Below, one piece after another: positions 6,469 through 13,294 of a stretch of DNA of 13,973 nt. The DNA comes from JBMOPD01 sp049323615. GTDB taxonomy: Bacteria > Bacillota > Desulfotomaculia > Desulfotomaculales > Desulfocucumaceae. Below the pieces are notes generated by a model. That model was not told where the DNA came from and ran no database searches. It saw nothing but the letters and a program-made list of their open reading frames with translations. The position numbers were made by a program, and so were the translations under genes. The stretch is taken from assembly GCA_049323615.1 (NCBI GenBank), contig JBMOPD010000012.1:1-13973 (forward strand). The letters run 5' to 3'. Each line of letters begins with the position of its first letter. The first letter of the stretch is position 1.

Positions 6469-7191
6469 GTGCCGGGAGTAATGATCCAAGGAGTCAAAGT
6501 AGCGACGGAAGAAGGAACACCGCAGGGAGGCCCCCTGAGTCCGCTATTGGCCAACATACTGCTGGATGACCTGGACAAAGAGCTGGAAAAGAGGGGACAC
6601 AAATTCTGCCGGTATGCCGATGATTGTAACATCTACGTCAAGAGCCGAAGGGCCGGAGAGCGGGTGATGGGCAGTGTCAGGGGGTTCGTCGAGAACGTAT
6701 TGAAGCTGAAGGTGAACGAAAAGAAAAGTGCCGTGGACAGGCCGTGGAAGCGAAAGTTTCTGGGCTTCTCCTTCTATGTATCCAAAGGAAAGGCCGGAAT
6801 CTTCGTACACCACAAACCGATTGAGAAATTTAAAGCCAAGGTGAGGGAAATAACATCAAGGAGCAACGGCAAAAGCATGACATGGCGGAGAGACCAGCTC
6901 AACCGGCTCATAGTGGGCTGGGTGAACTACTTTGGTCTTGCTGACATGCGGTGGAAGGCCAAGTCCTTGGACGAGTGGATCAGGCGAAGAATCCGGATGT
7001 GTTTCTGGAAGCAATGGAAGAAGATCAAAACCAAGCATGATAACCTGGTCAGACTCGGCATTGCGGACGGTAAGGCTTGGGAATTCGCCAACTCAAGAAA
7101 AGGCTACTGGAGAGTCTCCAATAGCCCCATTCTAGCTGTTTCCCTAGCGTATCAACAGCGAAATGGGGATAATTTTAGGAACCCCAATTAG
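6469..7191 (+). pseudogene. ltrA: group IIC intron reverse transcriptase/maturase, 3' fragment
   Basis: Starting at about 6472 the frame matches the second half of class C reverse transcriptases: GVMIQGVKVATEEGTPQGG, PLSPLLANILLDDLDKELEK, the catalytic CRYADDCNIYVKS (YADD), SAVDRPWKRKFLGFSF, and the maturase/thumb part LNRLIVGWVNYFGLAD, LDEWIRRRIRMCFWKQWKK and ANSRKGYWRVSNSPIL. After that (about 7128) it departs from the family and ends at TAG 7189-7191, so the C-terminus is also replaced. No proper start codon or ribosome binding site serves this fragment. Catalytic Asp of the first RT motif is missing, so the protein cannot be active. Confidence 0.88.
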
Positions 7192-7353
7192 GAACCTGCA
7201 GACATGGCCTCGGAAGCAAGTAGCCATGAATTTGTTTATCTCGGAAAATGGGGAATGATGGCAGGAAAACGAAAAATTTTGTCTAAATCATGAAAAAGGA
7301 AATGAAACAAGAAGGAATGATCGGGGAAATGAAAGTAGTAGGCTATGCTGACA

Positions 7354-7365
7354 GAACAAATGTTC
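7354..7365. promoter_or_regulatory. LexA/DinR box-like palindrome
   Basis: GAACAAATGTTC fits the Gram-positive SOS box core GAAC-N4-GTTC, including the RNRY centre, but the outer bases are A and T in place of the usual C and G. No SOS gene or clear promoter is next to it, so it may be a chance match or a relic. Confidence 0.3.
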
Positions 7366-7370
7366 TCGCC

Positions 7371-7387
7371 GGGGGGGGGGGGGGGGG
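7371..7387. repeat. homopolymer of 17 G
   Basis: A run of 17 consecutive G follows CTCGCC and precedes TAATATATG. No gene crosses it. Such runs slip during replication and are hard to sequence, so its length may vary or be inexact. Confidence 0.9.
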
Positions 7388-7535
7388 TAATATATGTAAA
7401 AATTACCATAAATTAGTATTAATACATTCTCTCCACTTTCTTGATAGAGCTTTTGGCTTTCGAGAAAACTTCCATTGTTTGCTTGCCCATTCAAATTGCC
7501 TGCCAAGAATGTCCCTTCGCTTCCTCCGGTTGCTG

Positions 7536-7575
7536 GCGGATCGCATCATAACCGTTGTTATCCGCAGGCTTTTTT
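7536..7575 (+). terminator. possible intrinsic terminator
   Basis: GCGG (7536-7539) pairs with CCGC (7562-7565) and ATAAC (7548-7552) with GTTAT (7557-7561), with an internal bulge, followed by AGGC and six T (7570-7575). It could insulate the operon from upstream transcription. Confidence 0.4.
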
Positions 7576-7705
7576 CCGTCTTTTACTCTCACCTACATTA
7601 CCCATGAACAATGATCTTCAATGGCTGAACTTAAACTTGCTGGAAACTCTTCTTTTTCCGGTGGTGTTGAAACAGCCATTAAACTGTTAAAACTTTATTG
7701 TGCTA

Positions 7706-7782
7706 AAGGCAAACCATCCGAAAGGTTGGGGCGCAAAGCCATGGGTCTGCAGCCCTTGTGGGTATGACTGCCAGGTTGCCGC
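7706..7782 (+). promoter_or_regulatory. c-di-GMP-I (GEMM) riboswitch aptamer
   Basis: The segment has the GEMM-I hallmarks in order: AAAGGCAAACC, a GAAA tetraloop hairpin (CCATCC-GAAA-GGTTGG), the conserved GCGCAAAGCC, a second hairpin (GCAG-CCC-TTGT-GGG with bulge TATGA and CTGC, 7749-7771) and the closing CCAGGTTGCC. P1 forms from GGCAA (7708-7712) and TTGCC (7776-7780). The RNA class binds cyclic di-GMP between the two hairpins. It sits 150-180 bp before the first gene of the signalling operon, and a terminator follows at 7822-7845. Identification is by consensus match. Confidence 0.92.
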
Positions 7783-7821
7783 GATAAAGGTTTTTTTGTT
7801 TTAAAGAGTGTTCTCTGTTGC

Positions 7822-7845
7822 GGCAGCTAATTCAGCTGCCATTTT
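7822..7845 (+). terminator. riboswitch expression-platform terminator
   Basis: GGCAGCT (7822-7828) pairs with AGCTGCC (7834-7840), loop AATTC, followed by ATTTTT. An alternative helix pairs the aptamer 3' end GTTGCCGC (7775-7782) with GCGGCAGC (7820-7827), which would break the terminator. Since TTGCC is also the P1 3' strand, ligand binding should favour termination: an OFF switch. Confidence 0.8.
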
Positions 7846-7956
7846 TGCTTCTAAGTATGTCTACCCCGCAAATATATGGGTATGGAAGTCGACAGAAAAT
7901 GAGGGAAAAAAGTTAAAAAGGAGGCGGCACCTATAGAGCTGACGGGGATAGGCGAC

Positions 7957-8667
7957 TTGTTAAAGTCGATGAAAGAGTCCTGGCCGGCACTATTCCTCCA
8001 CAGCGCTAACGTTGCCAATCTATGCTTGAAAATATGCACTTTCCTCCGTCTTGACGAAGTGGAACGGAAAACTTTAATATCCGGAGCACTCTTCCATGAT
8101 GTGGGAAAGATGTTTATTCGAAGCGACATTATCGACAAGCCGGGACCGCTTACGGAAGAGGAATGGGCGGAATTAAAGGAACATTCCTGGCGGGGCGCCT
8201 CCTTGGTCGCAGAGAGGGGAGGGGACAGGTCCCTGGTGGAAATGATCCGCTACCACCACGAAAGGTGGGATGGAAAGGGATACGAGGGGTTGATGGGACA
8301 ACGGATCCCCTGGCGCGCCCGGGTCATTGCCCTGGCCGATGCCCTGGATGCCATGATTTCCTTACGGCCTTACCGCTTGCCTTTAAAAATGTATGAAGCG
8401 CTGGAGGAAGTCTATCAGGGTGCCCGTTCGCAGTTCGACCCGGAGCTGGTGGCGGCTCTGGCGGAAGATCCCTTTTGGCAGGCCGCCACCTATCGCGACC
8501 CGGCCAGGCTGGAAAGGCAGATAGACGGGGAAAAGCAATGGCTTGTACAATTGGCGGATTCATACGGTACGTTGTCTCATCCGCTGGTATACACCCAGAG
8601 CCAATGGCTGGACCGTTTGCTGTTAATATTGTGGCAATTGAAAGGATATGCGACCGGGAGGGGCTGA
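7957..8667 (+). CDS. HD-GYP-like protein, putative c-di-GMP phosphodiesterase or sensor
   Basis: About 236 residues. The HD-GYP core is nearly complete: H15, HDVGK (H47, D48, K51), H76 (KEHSWRGA), HHERWDGKGYE (H100, H101) and D128 in ALADALDAM, so the metal-binding set is present. The family GYP signature reads GYE. HD-GYP proteins hydrolyse c-di-GMP to pGpG or GMP; residual activity here is uncertain. There is no N-terminal sensor; a 60-residue tail of unknown role follows the domain. The start is uncertain: TTG at 7957 has GGGGA eight bases upstream, while a much stronger AAAGGAGG (7917-7924) would suit a rare ATA start at 7933 in the same frame. First gene after the c-di-GMP riboswitch, which suggests feedback. 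Confidence 0.85.
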   Translation: MLKSMKESWPALFLHSANVANLCLKICTFLRLDEVERKTLISGALFHDVGKMFIRSDIIDKPGPLTEEEWAELKEHSWRGASLVAERGGDRSLVEMIRYHHERWDGKGYEGLMGQRIPWRARVIALADALDAMISLRPYRLPLKMYEALEEVYQGARSQFDPELVAALAEDPFWQAATYRDPARLERQIDGEKQWLVQLADSYGTLSHPLVYTQSQWLDRLLLILWQLKGYATGRG

Positions 8668-8689
8668 CAGGCAGAATGGTGGTGAAAAA

Positions 8690-9961
8690 ATGCGACGGTG
8701 TCTTGAATGCGCGAAGAAAGAACCAGACCGTCCTTGTGTGATATGCCAGTATTTTATTCAGCTAAGCCCCCTTCGCCGGGTGCCTTCGCCGCCTGTCCGG
8801 GTATTGCTGGAAGATGAGCATGGCAAGCAGTATCCGGCCCACATACTGGCGTTAAATACCACGGAGTTGGGGCTGGAAACGGAAGCTCCGGTTCCGGGCC
8901 GGTATGTAATCAGGCTGCAGGAAAGCTTGTGGATCGAGGTGGCCGGAGTACCGTTCAAAGGGAAAAATAACGTCCATGTTTTTGATATCCTGTGTATCCA
9001 CCGGAAGCAGGGGACTGCCCGCCGTCTTAGCAACGAGGAATACCAGTTGCTGGCCGGAAGCGCCGGCGAGCTGGTACAGGAGATTTCCCGGCACTTGCCG
9101 GAGCACCTTCAGGACCTGGTCAGGGAAAAACTGCTGGCTGAATTGGAGAAATCCGAACTGATTAACGCTCTCAGGGTGGGGAAGGTGATGAAATATGAAG
9201 AGGGGCGCTTCCGCTACCTTTCAGGCCAGGCCGACCTGGACCTGCCCATGGAAGAAGCGGAAAAACTGATGCTCCAGGTTACCCGCCAGGCTGAGCACCG
9301 GCGCGAGGTGATCATCAGCGCTGACGGGCAAAAGGTGTTTGACCTGCACGGCGTGCCGTTCGACCACAGGAGCGGTGGACTGCTGGCCTTTGACATCACC
9401 GGGGTGATTGAAAAGGAGAGAAAGATGTACCGGCAGGAGATGCAGGCTTACCGGGAGGCCATAGCGGCGGTAACGGGGGGCCGGTTATACCTGGTGAATG
9501 GTGAAGAGATGGAGAAAGTGGTCTCAGAAGGGACAGCACTGGCCAAGGGTGAGGTCCGGCAGACCCATGACATTCCGGAAGCCCGCCGGGCAATGCGGGA
9601 AGCTTTGCCTGTTCTCGACAGCCGCAGGCGGCACGCGATTGCCTTGTGCCTGTCAGAGGCGCTGGCCAACGCTCTTAAGCATGCGGGGGGCGGTTGCTGG
9701 CAAGCCAGACAGTCAGGGGATACCGTCAGGATTATCGTGCAGGACCGGGGTCCGGGAATCAAAACCGGCGAATTGGCCCGGGCAACGCTGATGCAACATT
9801 ATTCAACCAAGAATTCCATGGGGTGTGGATTTACCCTGATGCTCTACTATGCGGACTACCTCTGCCTTAATACGGGACCGTCAGGTACCGCCCTGGCCCT
9901 GGACTTTGGCGCTGTGCCTGCAGATAGGTTAAAACCGGACAAGACCAATGAAAGAAGGTGA
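8690..9961 (+). CDS. CxxC/CxxC - PilZ-like - PAS-like - HATPase serine kinase (RsbW/SpoIIAB type)
   Basis: A 423-residue protein. Residues 1-20 hold two CxxC pairs (C4/C7 and C16/C19), likely a zinc or redox site. Residues about 28-125 resemble a PilZ domain: RRVPSPPVRV, an NTTELG box (N56-x-T-x-x-G61) and a VHVFDILCIHR strand; the RxxxR motif is imperfect. A PAS-like middle (about 165-255, ADGQKVFDLHGVPFDH, AFDITGVIEKER) follows. The C-terminus is a GHKL ATPase: N box EALANALKHA (N327), G1 DRGPGI (D352) and a G2-like SMGCGF. Such kinases phosphorylate STAS antagonists and sequester partners. The ATG at 8690 follows GGTGGTGA; an upstream in-frame ATG at 8648 lies in the preceding gene. It overlaps the next gene start. 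PilZ and PAS calls are fold-level inference. Confidence 0.8.
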   Translation: MRRCLECAKKEPDRPCVICQYFIQLSPLRRVPSPPVRVLLEDEHGKQYPAHILALNTTELGLETEAPVPGRYVIRLQESLWIEVAGVPFKGKNNVHVFDILCIHRKQGTARRLSNEEYQLLAGSAGELVQEISRHLPEHLQDLVREKLLAELEKSELINALRVGKVMKYEEGRFRYLSGQADLDLPMEEAEKLMLQVTRQAEHRREVIISADGQKVFDLHGVPFDHRSGGLLAFDITGVIEKERKMYRQEMQAYREAIAAVTGGRLYLVNGEEMEKVVSEGTALAKGEVRQTHDIPEARRAMREALPVLDSRRRHAIALCLSEALANALKHAGGGCWQARQSGDTVRIIVQDRGPGIKTGELARATLMQHYSTKNSMGCGFTLMLYYADYLCLNTGPSGTALALDFGAVPADRLKPDKTNERR

Positions 9962-10287
9962 GGTTATTGCTGAAAGTGGATGTTTACGTTGCCCGGGGAG
10001 TGTGCCGGGTTGTGCTAAACGGTGAATTGGACATGGAAACGATAGCGCAATTGCAAGAGGTTGTTGGGAAAGTGGGGGAACATACGCTGGAAATTGACCT
10101 GTCAGGCGTTTCTTTCGTTGATTCCACCGGCTTGAAAAGTTTGCTGGACATTAACAACGACTGGCGGCAAAAAGGAGGCCAGATGCTGATTTTGAGGCCG
10201 CAACCTGATGTGGCGGAGGTGATGCGGCTGACAGGGCTGGACAGGCTCCTGGCGCAAAACAACGCACCGGCCGGAGAAGAGAGGTAG
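9958..10287 (+). CDS. STAS-domain protein, SpoIIAA/RsbV-like antagonist (first)
   Basis: About 109 residues with a full STAS domain: VVLNGELDMETIAQLQ, then IDLSGVSFVDSTGLKSLL with the likely phospho-acceptor Ser56 in DSTG. In partner switching the unphosphorylated form binds the kinase and frees its target; phosphorylation reverses this. The GTG at 9958 overlaps the kinase stop codon (GTGA). A TTG at 9967 or CTG at 9970 behind AAGGTGAGG are alternative starts, removing 3-4 residues. The kinase before it and the phosphatase after it are its expected partners. Confidence 0.9.
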   Translation: MRLLLKVDVYVARGVCRVVLNGELDMETIAQLQEVVGKVGEHTLEIDLSGVSFVDSTGLKSLLDINNDWRQKGGQMLILRPQPDVAEVMRLTGLDRLLAQNNAPAGEER

Positions 10288-10294
10288 GAGCGGG

Positions 10295-11020
10295 ATGAGA
10301 GAAGTGATCACAGGGAATGGGAAAATACTAAGGGCTTACGGGTTGGAATGTAGTGGGTGTAGCCTGCCTGCCGGACAGGTCGGGGGAGATTTTTTTGAGT
10401 TTATTTCCTGCTACGGGAGAACCGTGTTTGCCGCCATCGGAGATGTAATGGGTAAAGGATTCCATGCGGCCAGGCTGATGGAAACTATCCGCCAAATGCT
10501 CCGGGAGTGTGTCAGGATTAATCCCCATCCTCTGGAGGTGGTGCGCCGGCTAAACAAGGTGGGATGGTATGAACTGCGGAAATGCGGGGCTTTTGCCACC
10601 ATATGCCTGCTGTGTTACGACGGGATAGCCGGACGCCTCACCTGCGTCAATGCAGGGCACTACCCTCCCCTCCTTCTATCTGAAGGCAAGGTGAAAGTGG
10701 CCGGGTGCCGGGGAGTCGCCTTGGGCCTGTTGGAGGATTACCTTGGGTCAGGGGCGGAGGAATTTTTTCTTGCCGCCGGAGATGCGGTGGTGCTGTATAC
10801 CGATGGACTTGTGGAAGCATCTGGCCCGGGCGAGCAGAGGTACGGGCAGGAACGGTTGAAGGAGATAGTTCGCCTCCAGTATGGTGCTGATGCAGACAGG
10901 ATGAAACAAAATATTTTATCTGACCTGGAGACATTTACCCGCAGTTTTTCTCAAAAGGATGACGTGACACTGGTTGTGATGAAGGTGACGGGAAAGGCGG
11001 GTGAAAGGGGTGGAGATTAG
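10295..11020 (+). CDS. PP2C/SpoIIE-type serine phosphatase (RsbU-like), catalytic domain only
   Basis: 241 residues, an entire PPM phosphatase domain with no sensor region. Metal-binding and family motifs are visible: VGGDFFEF (D32), IGDVMGKG (D50), VNAGHYPPLLL (about 118-128), LYTDGLVEA (D170) and QKDDVTLVVM (D222/D223). It should dephosphorylate the phospho-serine of one or both STAS proteins beside it. Free-standing enzymes of this type usually get their input from a partner, here perhaps the sensory kinase or the HD-GYP-like protein. The ATG follows GGTAGGAG seven bases after the previous stop codon. The gene overlaps the next one by up to 20 bp. Confidence 0.93.
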   Translation: MREVITGNGKILRAYGLECSGCSLPAGQVGGDFFEFISCYGRTVFAAIGDVMGKGFHAARLMETIRQMLRECVRINPHPLEVVRRLNKVGWYELRKCGAFATICLLCYDGIAGRLTCVNAGHYPPLLLSEGKVKVAGCRGVALGLLEDYLGSGAEEFFLAAGDAVVLYTDGLVEASGPGEQRYGQERLKEIVRLQYGADADRMKQNILSDLETFTRSFSQKDDVTLVVMKVTGKAGERGGD

Positions 11021-11321
11021 AGTCCGGCAACAGAAAGGGATGGCCATCCTGGAGGTTGAAGGCGAACTGGATTTCAGCAACGTGGAGCAGTTGCAACAGG
11101 AAATTCAGCGACGGCCGGAGGAAGTGGTGGAGATAGATCTGCAGGGACTCCGGTTCATAGACTCTTCCGGGGCGGGAATGCTCCTGAGCCAGGCCAGACA
11201 CCTGTACAGGCAGGGGCGCACCCTGAGAATTGTTCGCATCCCCGGTCTTATTCGAGAAGACCTGGAAGTGATAGGGTTTTTCCGGGTACTTGAAATCCTG
11301 GAAACAGATCCCTACGCATAG
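11001..11321 (+). CDS. STAS-domain protein, SpoIIAA/RsbV-like antagonist (second)
   Basis: 106 residues. The STAS signature is clear: LEVEGELDFSNVEQLQ and EIDLQGLRFIDSSGAGMLL, with S55/S56 in IDSSG as phospho-acceptor candidates. It differs considerably from the first STAS protein (DSSG against DSTG, different N-terminus), so it is not a recent duplicate. The GTG at 11001 (AAAGGCGG upstream) overlaps the phosphatase gene; a second GTG at 11010 is possible. Two STAS proteins with one kinase and one phosphatase suggest a two-layer or competing switch. Confidence 0.9.
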   Translation: MKGVEIRVRQQKGMAILEVEGELDFSNVEQLQQEIQRRPEEVVEIDLQGLRFIDSSGAGMLLSQARHLYRQGRTLRIVRIPGLIREDLEVIGFFRVLEILETDPYA

Positions 11322-11339
11322 CAGGAGGTGAGTTCCTTA

Positions 11340-13190
11340 ATGAAAGAAGAGATTACCCGGGGCTCCCCCGCAGCAACAGCGAGTGGAGCGGATAATGCTT
11401 TTCCGGAAGAAGAAGCGGAGGGCCCACATGCTTTTGTGAAGCAGGGGCGCCTTGTTGTCCGCCACCGGCCGGAGGGGCCCTACCCGTTGGTGATACCTTG
11501 CCCGGGGGTAAGACTGATTGTTAACAGCCGGGAGTGCACTCAACCCACCCCCGTATCCATGACGGATACGGTGCGGGTGGAAACGGTGGGAGAGCTAAAA
11601 GAGCTAACAGAAGGGAAATGGTCTGTGACCGTTTCTTCCGATGGTCTACAAGCGATATTGCGAACGCGCCCTACGGTAGTAGTTCACCGGGAACTGCCGG
11701 ATCTCCCGGCTGCCAAGATACTACAACTGGCGGTAGTGGAGCGGGAAGAACGTCTTCCACCACTCACATGGGACGAACTATTGCAGGAGTTATCCCGGCT
11801 GGGGATTAACTATGGCGTAGACTGGGAAGCATGCTCCCGCGGTGTTGCATCCTGCGATGAAGAGGAGGTGGTTATCGCCCGGGGTATTCCTGCAGAACCA
11901 GGAAAAGACGGCCGGGTAGAATTGCTTTTTTCCTCTAATTCCAAGGTGCCGGTACTGGCGGGGGAAGACGGAGCGGTGGATTTCCGGGAACGCTATGTTT
12001 TTACTTCGGTGGAGGCGGGAGAAATCCTGGCTGTCAAACACCCGCCCGGGCCGGGTCGTCCCGGCACCAGCGTCAAGGGTGAGGTAATTGTGCCGCCGTC
12101 GCCCCGGGACTTTATCCTTTCTGCAGGTGAAGGAGCGGTGCTCACCAGGGATGGTGAACAGGCCGTAGCGGCCCGGGCCGGACGTCCTGTGGCATCCCGC
12201 CGGCGCGGCTCGGTGAGGGTAAGCGTATTACCTGAACTGGTGCATGATGGTGACGTAGACCTTACTTCAGGTAACATTGTCTTTAAAGGAGATATCCTAA
12301 TTGCCGGAAATGTGGCAGAAGGGATGGCGGTAGAAGCGGGCGGGAATGTTAGGGTGGGAGGGTTGGTCTCCGGCACGAGGGTTCAAGCCACGGGATCCGT
12401 CCTGATCAGGGGGAATATCCTGTCATCGGTGGTAATCGCAGGAGGAGTTCCTGCCTTTCTACAAGGAATGTTGCCACAGGTTCATGCCTTGGCGGTCGGT
12501 TTGCAAGAGATGACCATGGCTATCCGGCAGTTACTGGGTCACCCGGCGTTCAAGCAGGGCGATCTTAAACGCGGTATCGGCCCCCTGGTAAAGTTGCTGT
12601 TGGAGGGGAAGTTTCGCCATCTTCCTGCTGCCGTGAAGACTATTAAGAAGCAGGTTGAAACCGTGCCCCCGGGAATGGCCGCTGAAGGCCTGGAAGAGTT
12701 TATCCGGGAAGTCGAACGGGCGCTGGTTCGTTCCCCTTTGTCCGTGCGTGAACTCCAGGAGGTCGAAACATTGGTCCGACGGGCCGGGGAATGGGAACAG
12801 GCCTTTGCGTCCACGCCGTCTGCAGAAAGTGATGTGGTGGCGTCAAGCGTCCTCAATTCTACCATTATAGCTACCGGCAGTGTCCGGGTGGCTGGGAGTG
12901 GTTGTTATAATTCCCGGATTCAGGCCGGCAAGAAAGTGACTGTATCCAGGATATTTCGCGGTGGCGAGATACAGGCTGGCGGGGATGTGCATCTGGGAGA
13001 GCTGGGGTCCAGAGGTGGGGCCACCACCAGGGTGGTGACCGGCCCGGCAGCCGTGGTTACCGTAAAATACGCCTTTGAGAACGCTTTGGTATTGGTGGGC
13101 GGGCGGGCTTACCGCTTTGATAGGGGGGAAAAAGATGTCCGGTTGTGGTTGGATAAAGAAGGGAACCTCAGGTCCACTGGTGCAGTCTAG
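11340..13190 (+). CDS. DUF342 / FapA family protein
   Basis: 616 residues. After a low-complexity N-terminal 25 residues comes the FapA N-terminal region (about 30-230). The centre (about 290-370) has beta-helix-like turns: SGNIVFKGDILIAGNV, VEAGGNVRVGGLV and VQATGSVLIRGNI. A helical insertion of about 130 residues follows (LQEMTMAIRQLL to VETLVRRAGEWEQA), then the beta-helix resumes (LNSTIIATGSVRVAG, IQAGKKVTVS, IQAGGDVHLG). This split beta-helix is the usual FapA layout. Homologues are linked to flagellar assembly or cell poles and signalling; the precise role is unknown. ATG 11340 suits AGGAGGTGA (11323-11331, 8-bp spacing) better than GTG 11328 inside that site. Last gene of the operon and possible output. 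Confidence 0.88.
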   Translation: MKEEITRGSPAATASGADNAFPEEEAEGPHAFVKQGRLVVRHRPEGPYPLVIPCPGVRLIVNSRECTQPTPVSMTDTVRVETVGELKELTEGKWSVTVSSDGLQAILRTRPTVVVHRELPDLPAAKILQLAVVEREERLPPLTWDELLQELSRLGINYGVDWEACSRGVASCDEEEVVIARGIPAEPGKDGRVELLFSSNSKVPVLAGEDGAVDFRERYVFTSVEAGEILAVKHPPGPGRPGTSVKGEVIVPPSPRDFILSAGEGAVLTRDGEQAVAARAGRPVASRRRGSVRVSVLPELVHDGDVDLTSGNIVFKGDILIAGNVAEGMAVEAGGNVRVGGLVSGTRVQATGSVLIRGNILSSVVIAGGVPAFLQGMLPQVHALAVGLQEMTMAIRQLLGHPAFKQGDLKRGIGPLVKLLLEGKFRHLPAAVKTIKKQVETVPPGMAAEGLEEFIREVERALVRSPLSVRELQEVETLVRRAGEWEQAFASTPSAESDVVASSVLNSTIIATGSVRVAGSGCYNSRIQAGKKVTVSRIFRGGEIQAGGDVHLGELGSRGGATTRVVTGPAAVVTVKYAFENALVLVGGRAYRFDRGEKDVRLWLDKEGNLRSTGAV

Positions 13191-13229
13191 ATAACATACC
13201 GCTTAGGGCCACCAGTATTTTATCTTTTT
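13176..13229 (+). terminator. weak terminator after fapA
   Basis: ACTGGTG (13176-13182) pairs with CACCAGT (13210-13216) across a 27-nt loop, followed by ATTTTATCTTTTT. The stem begins inside the end of the fapA gene. The large loop makes it a weak candidate. Confidence 0.35.
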
Positions 13230-13294
13230 AAATTGACATTCGACACCCTTACCTGTTTGGCGCTGTAACCGGCATTTCTGACTGTCCGCTTAAA

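Larger units (their letters stand above)
2662..7130 (+). mobile_element. group IIC intron, interrupted and truncated
   Basis: The intron begins with GTGCG at 2662 right after a terminator. About 420 nt of structured RNA precede a class C reverse transcriptase gene. That gene is split by an opposite-strand serine-recombinase cassette (about 3484-6468), with a net loss of roughly 90 codons. The reading frame leaves the family consensus after SNSPIL (about 7128), and no domain V-like hairpin is found downstream, so the 3' end is missing. The right limit is therefore approximate. It cannot splice or move by itself. Confidence 0.8.
7192..7650. other. gene-poor stretch between the intron remnant and the riboswitch
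   Basis: No convincing coding region was found in about 460 bp. Open frames are short and lack ribosome binding sites. Composition changes from GC-balanced to AT-rich. It holds a LexA-box-like palindrome (7354-7365), a run of 17 G (7371-7387) and a possible terminator (7536-7575). Confidence 0.6.

Noticed and set aside
7621..7767. A 48-residue plus-strand ORF running into the riboswitch
   Set aside because: It has no ribosome binding site, and its second half (CAKGKPSERLGRKAMG) is the translated GEMM consensus, a known false gene call.
7857..7916. A 19-residue ORF (MSTPQIYGYG...) in the operon leader
   Set aside because: No ribosome binding site and no recognisable leader-peptide feature; it lies right behind the terminator.
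13233..13261. TTGACA after fapA as a plus-strand promoter
   Set aside because: No -10 box at 16-18 bp spacing; the downstream plus strand carries no gene.
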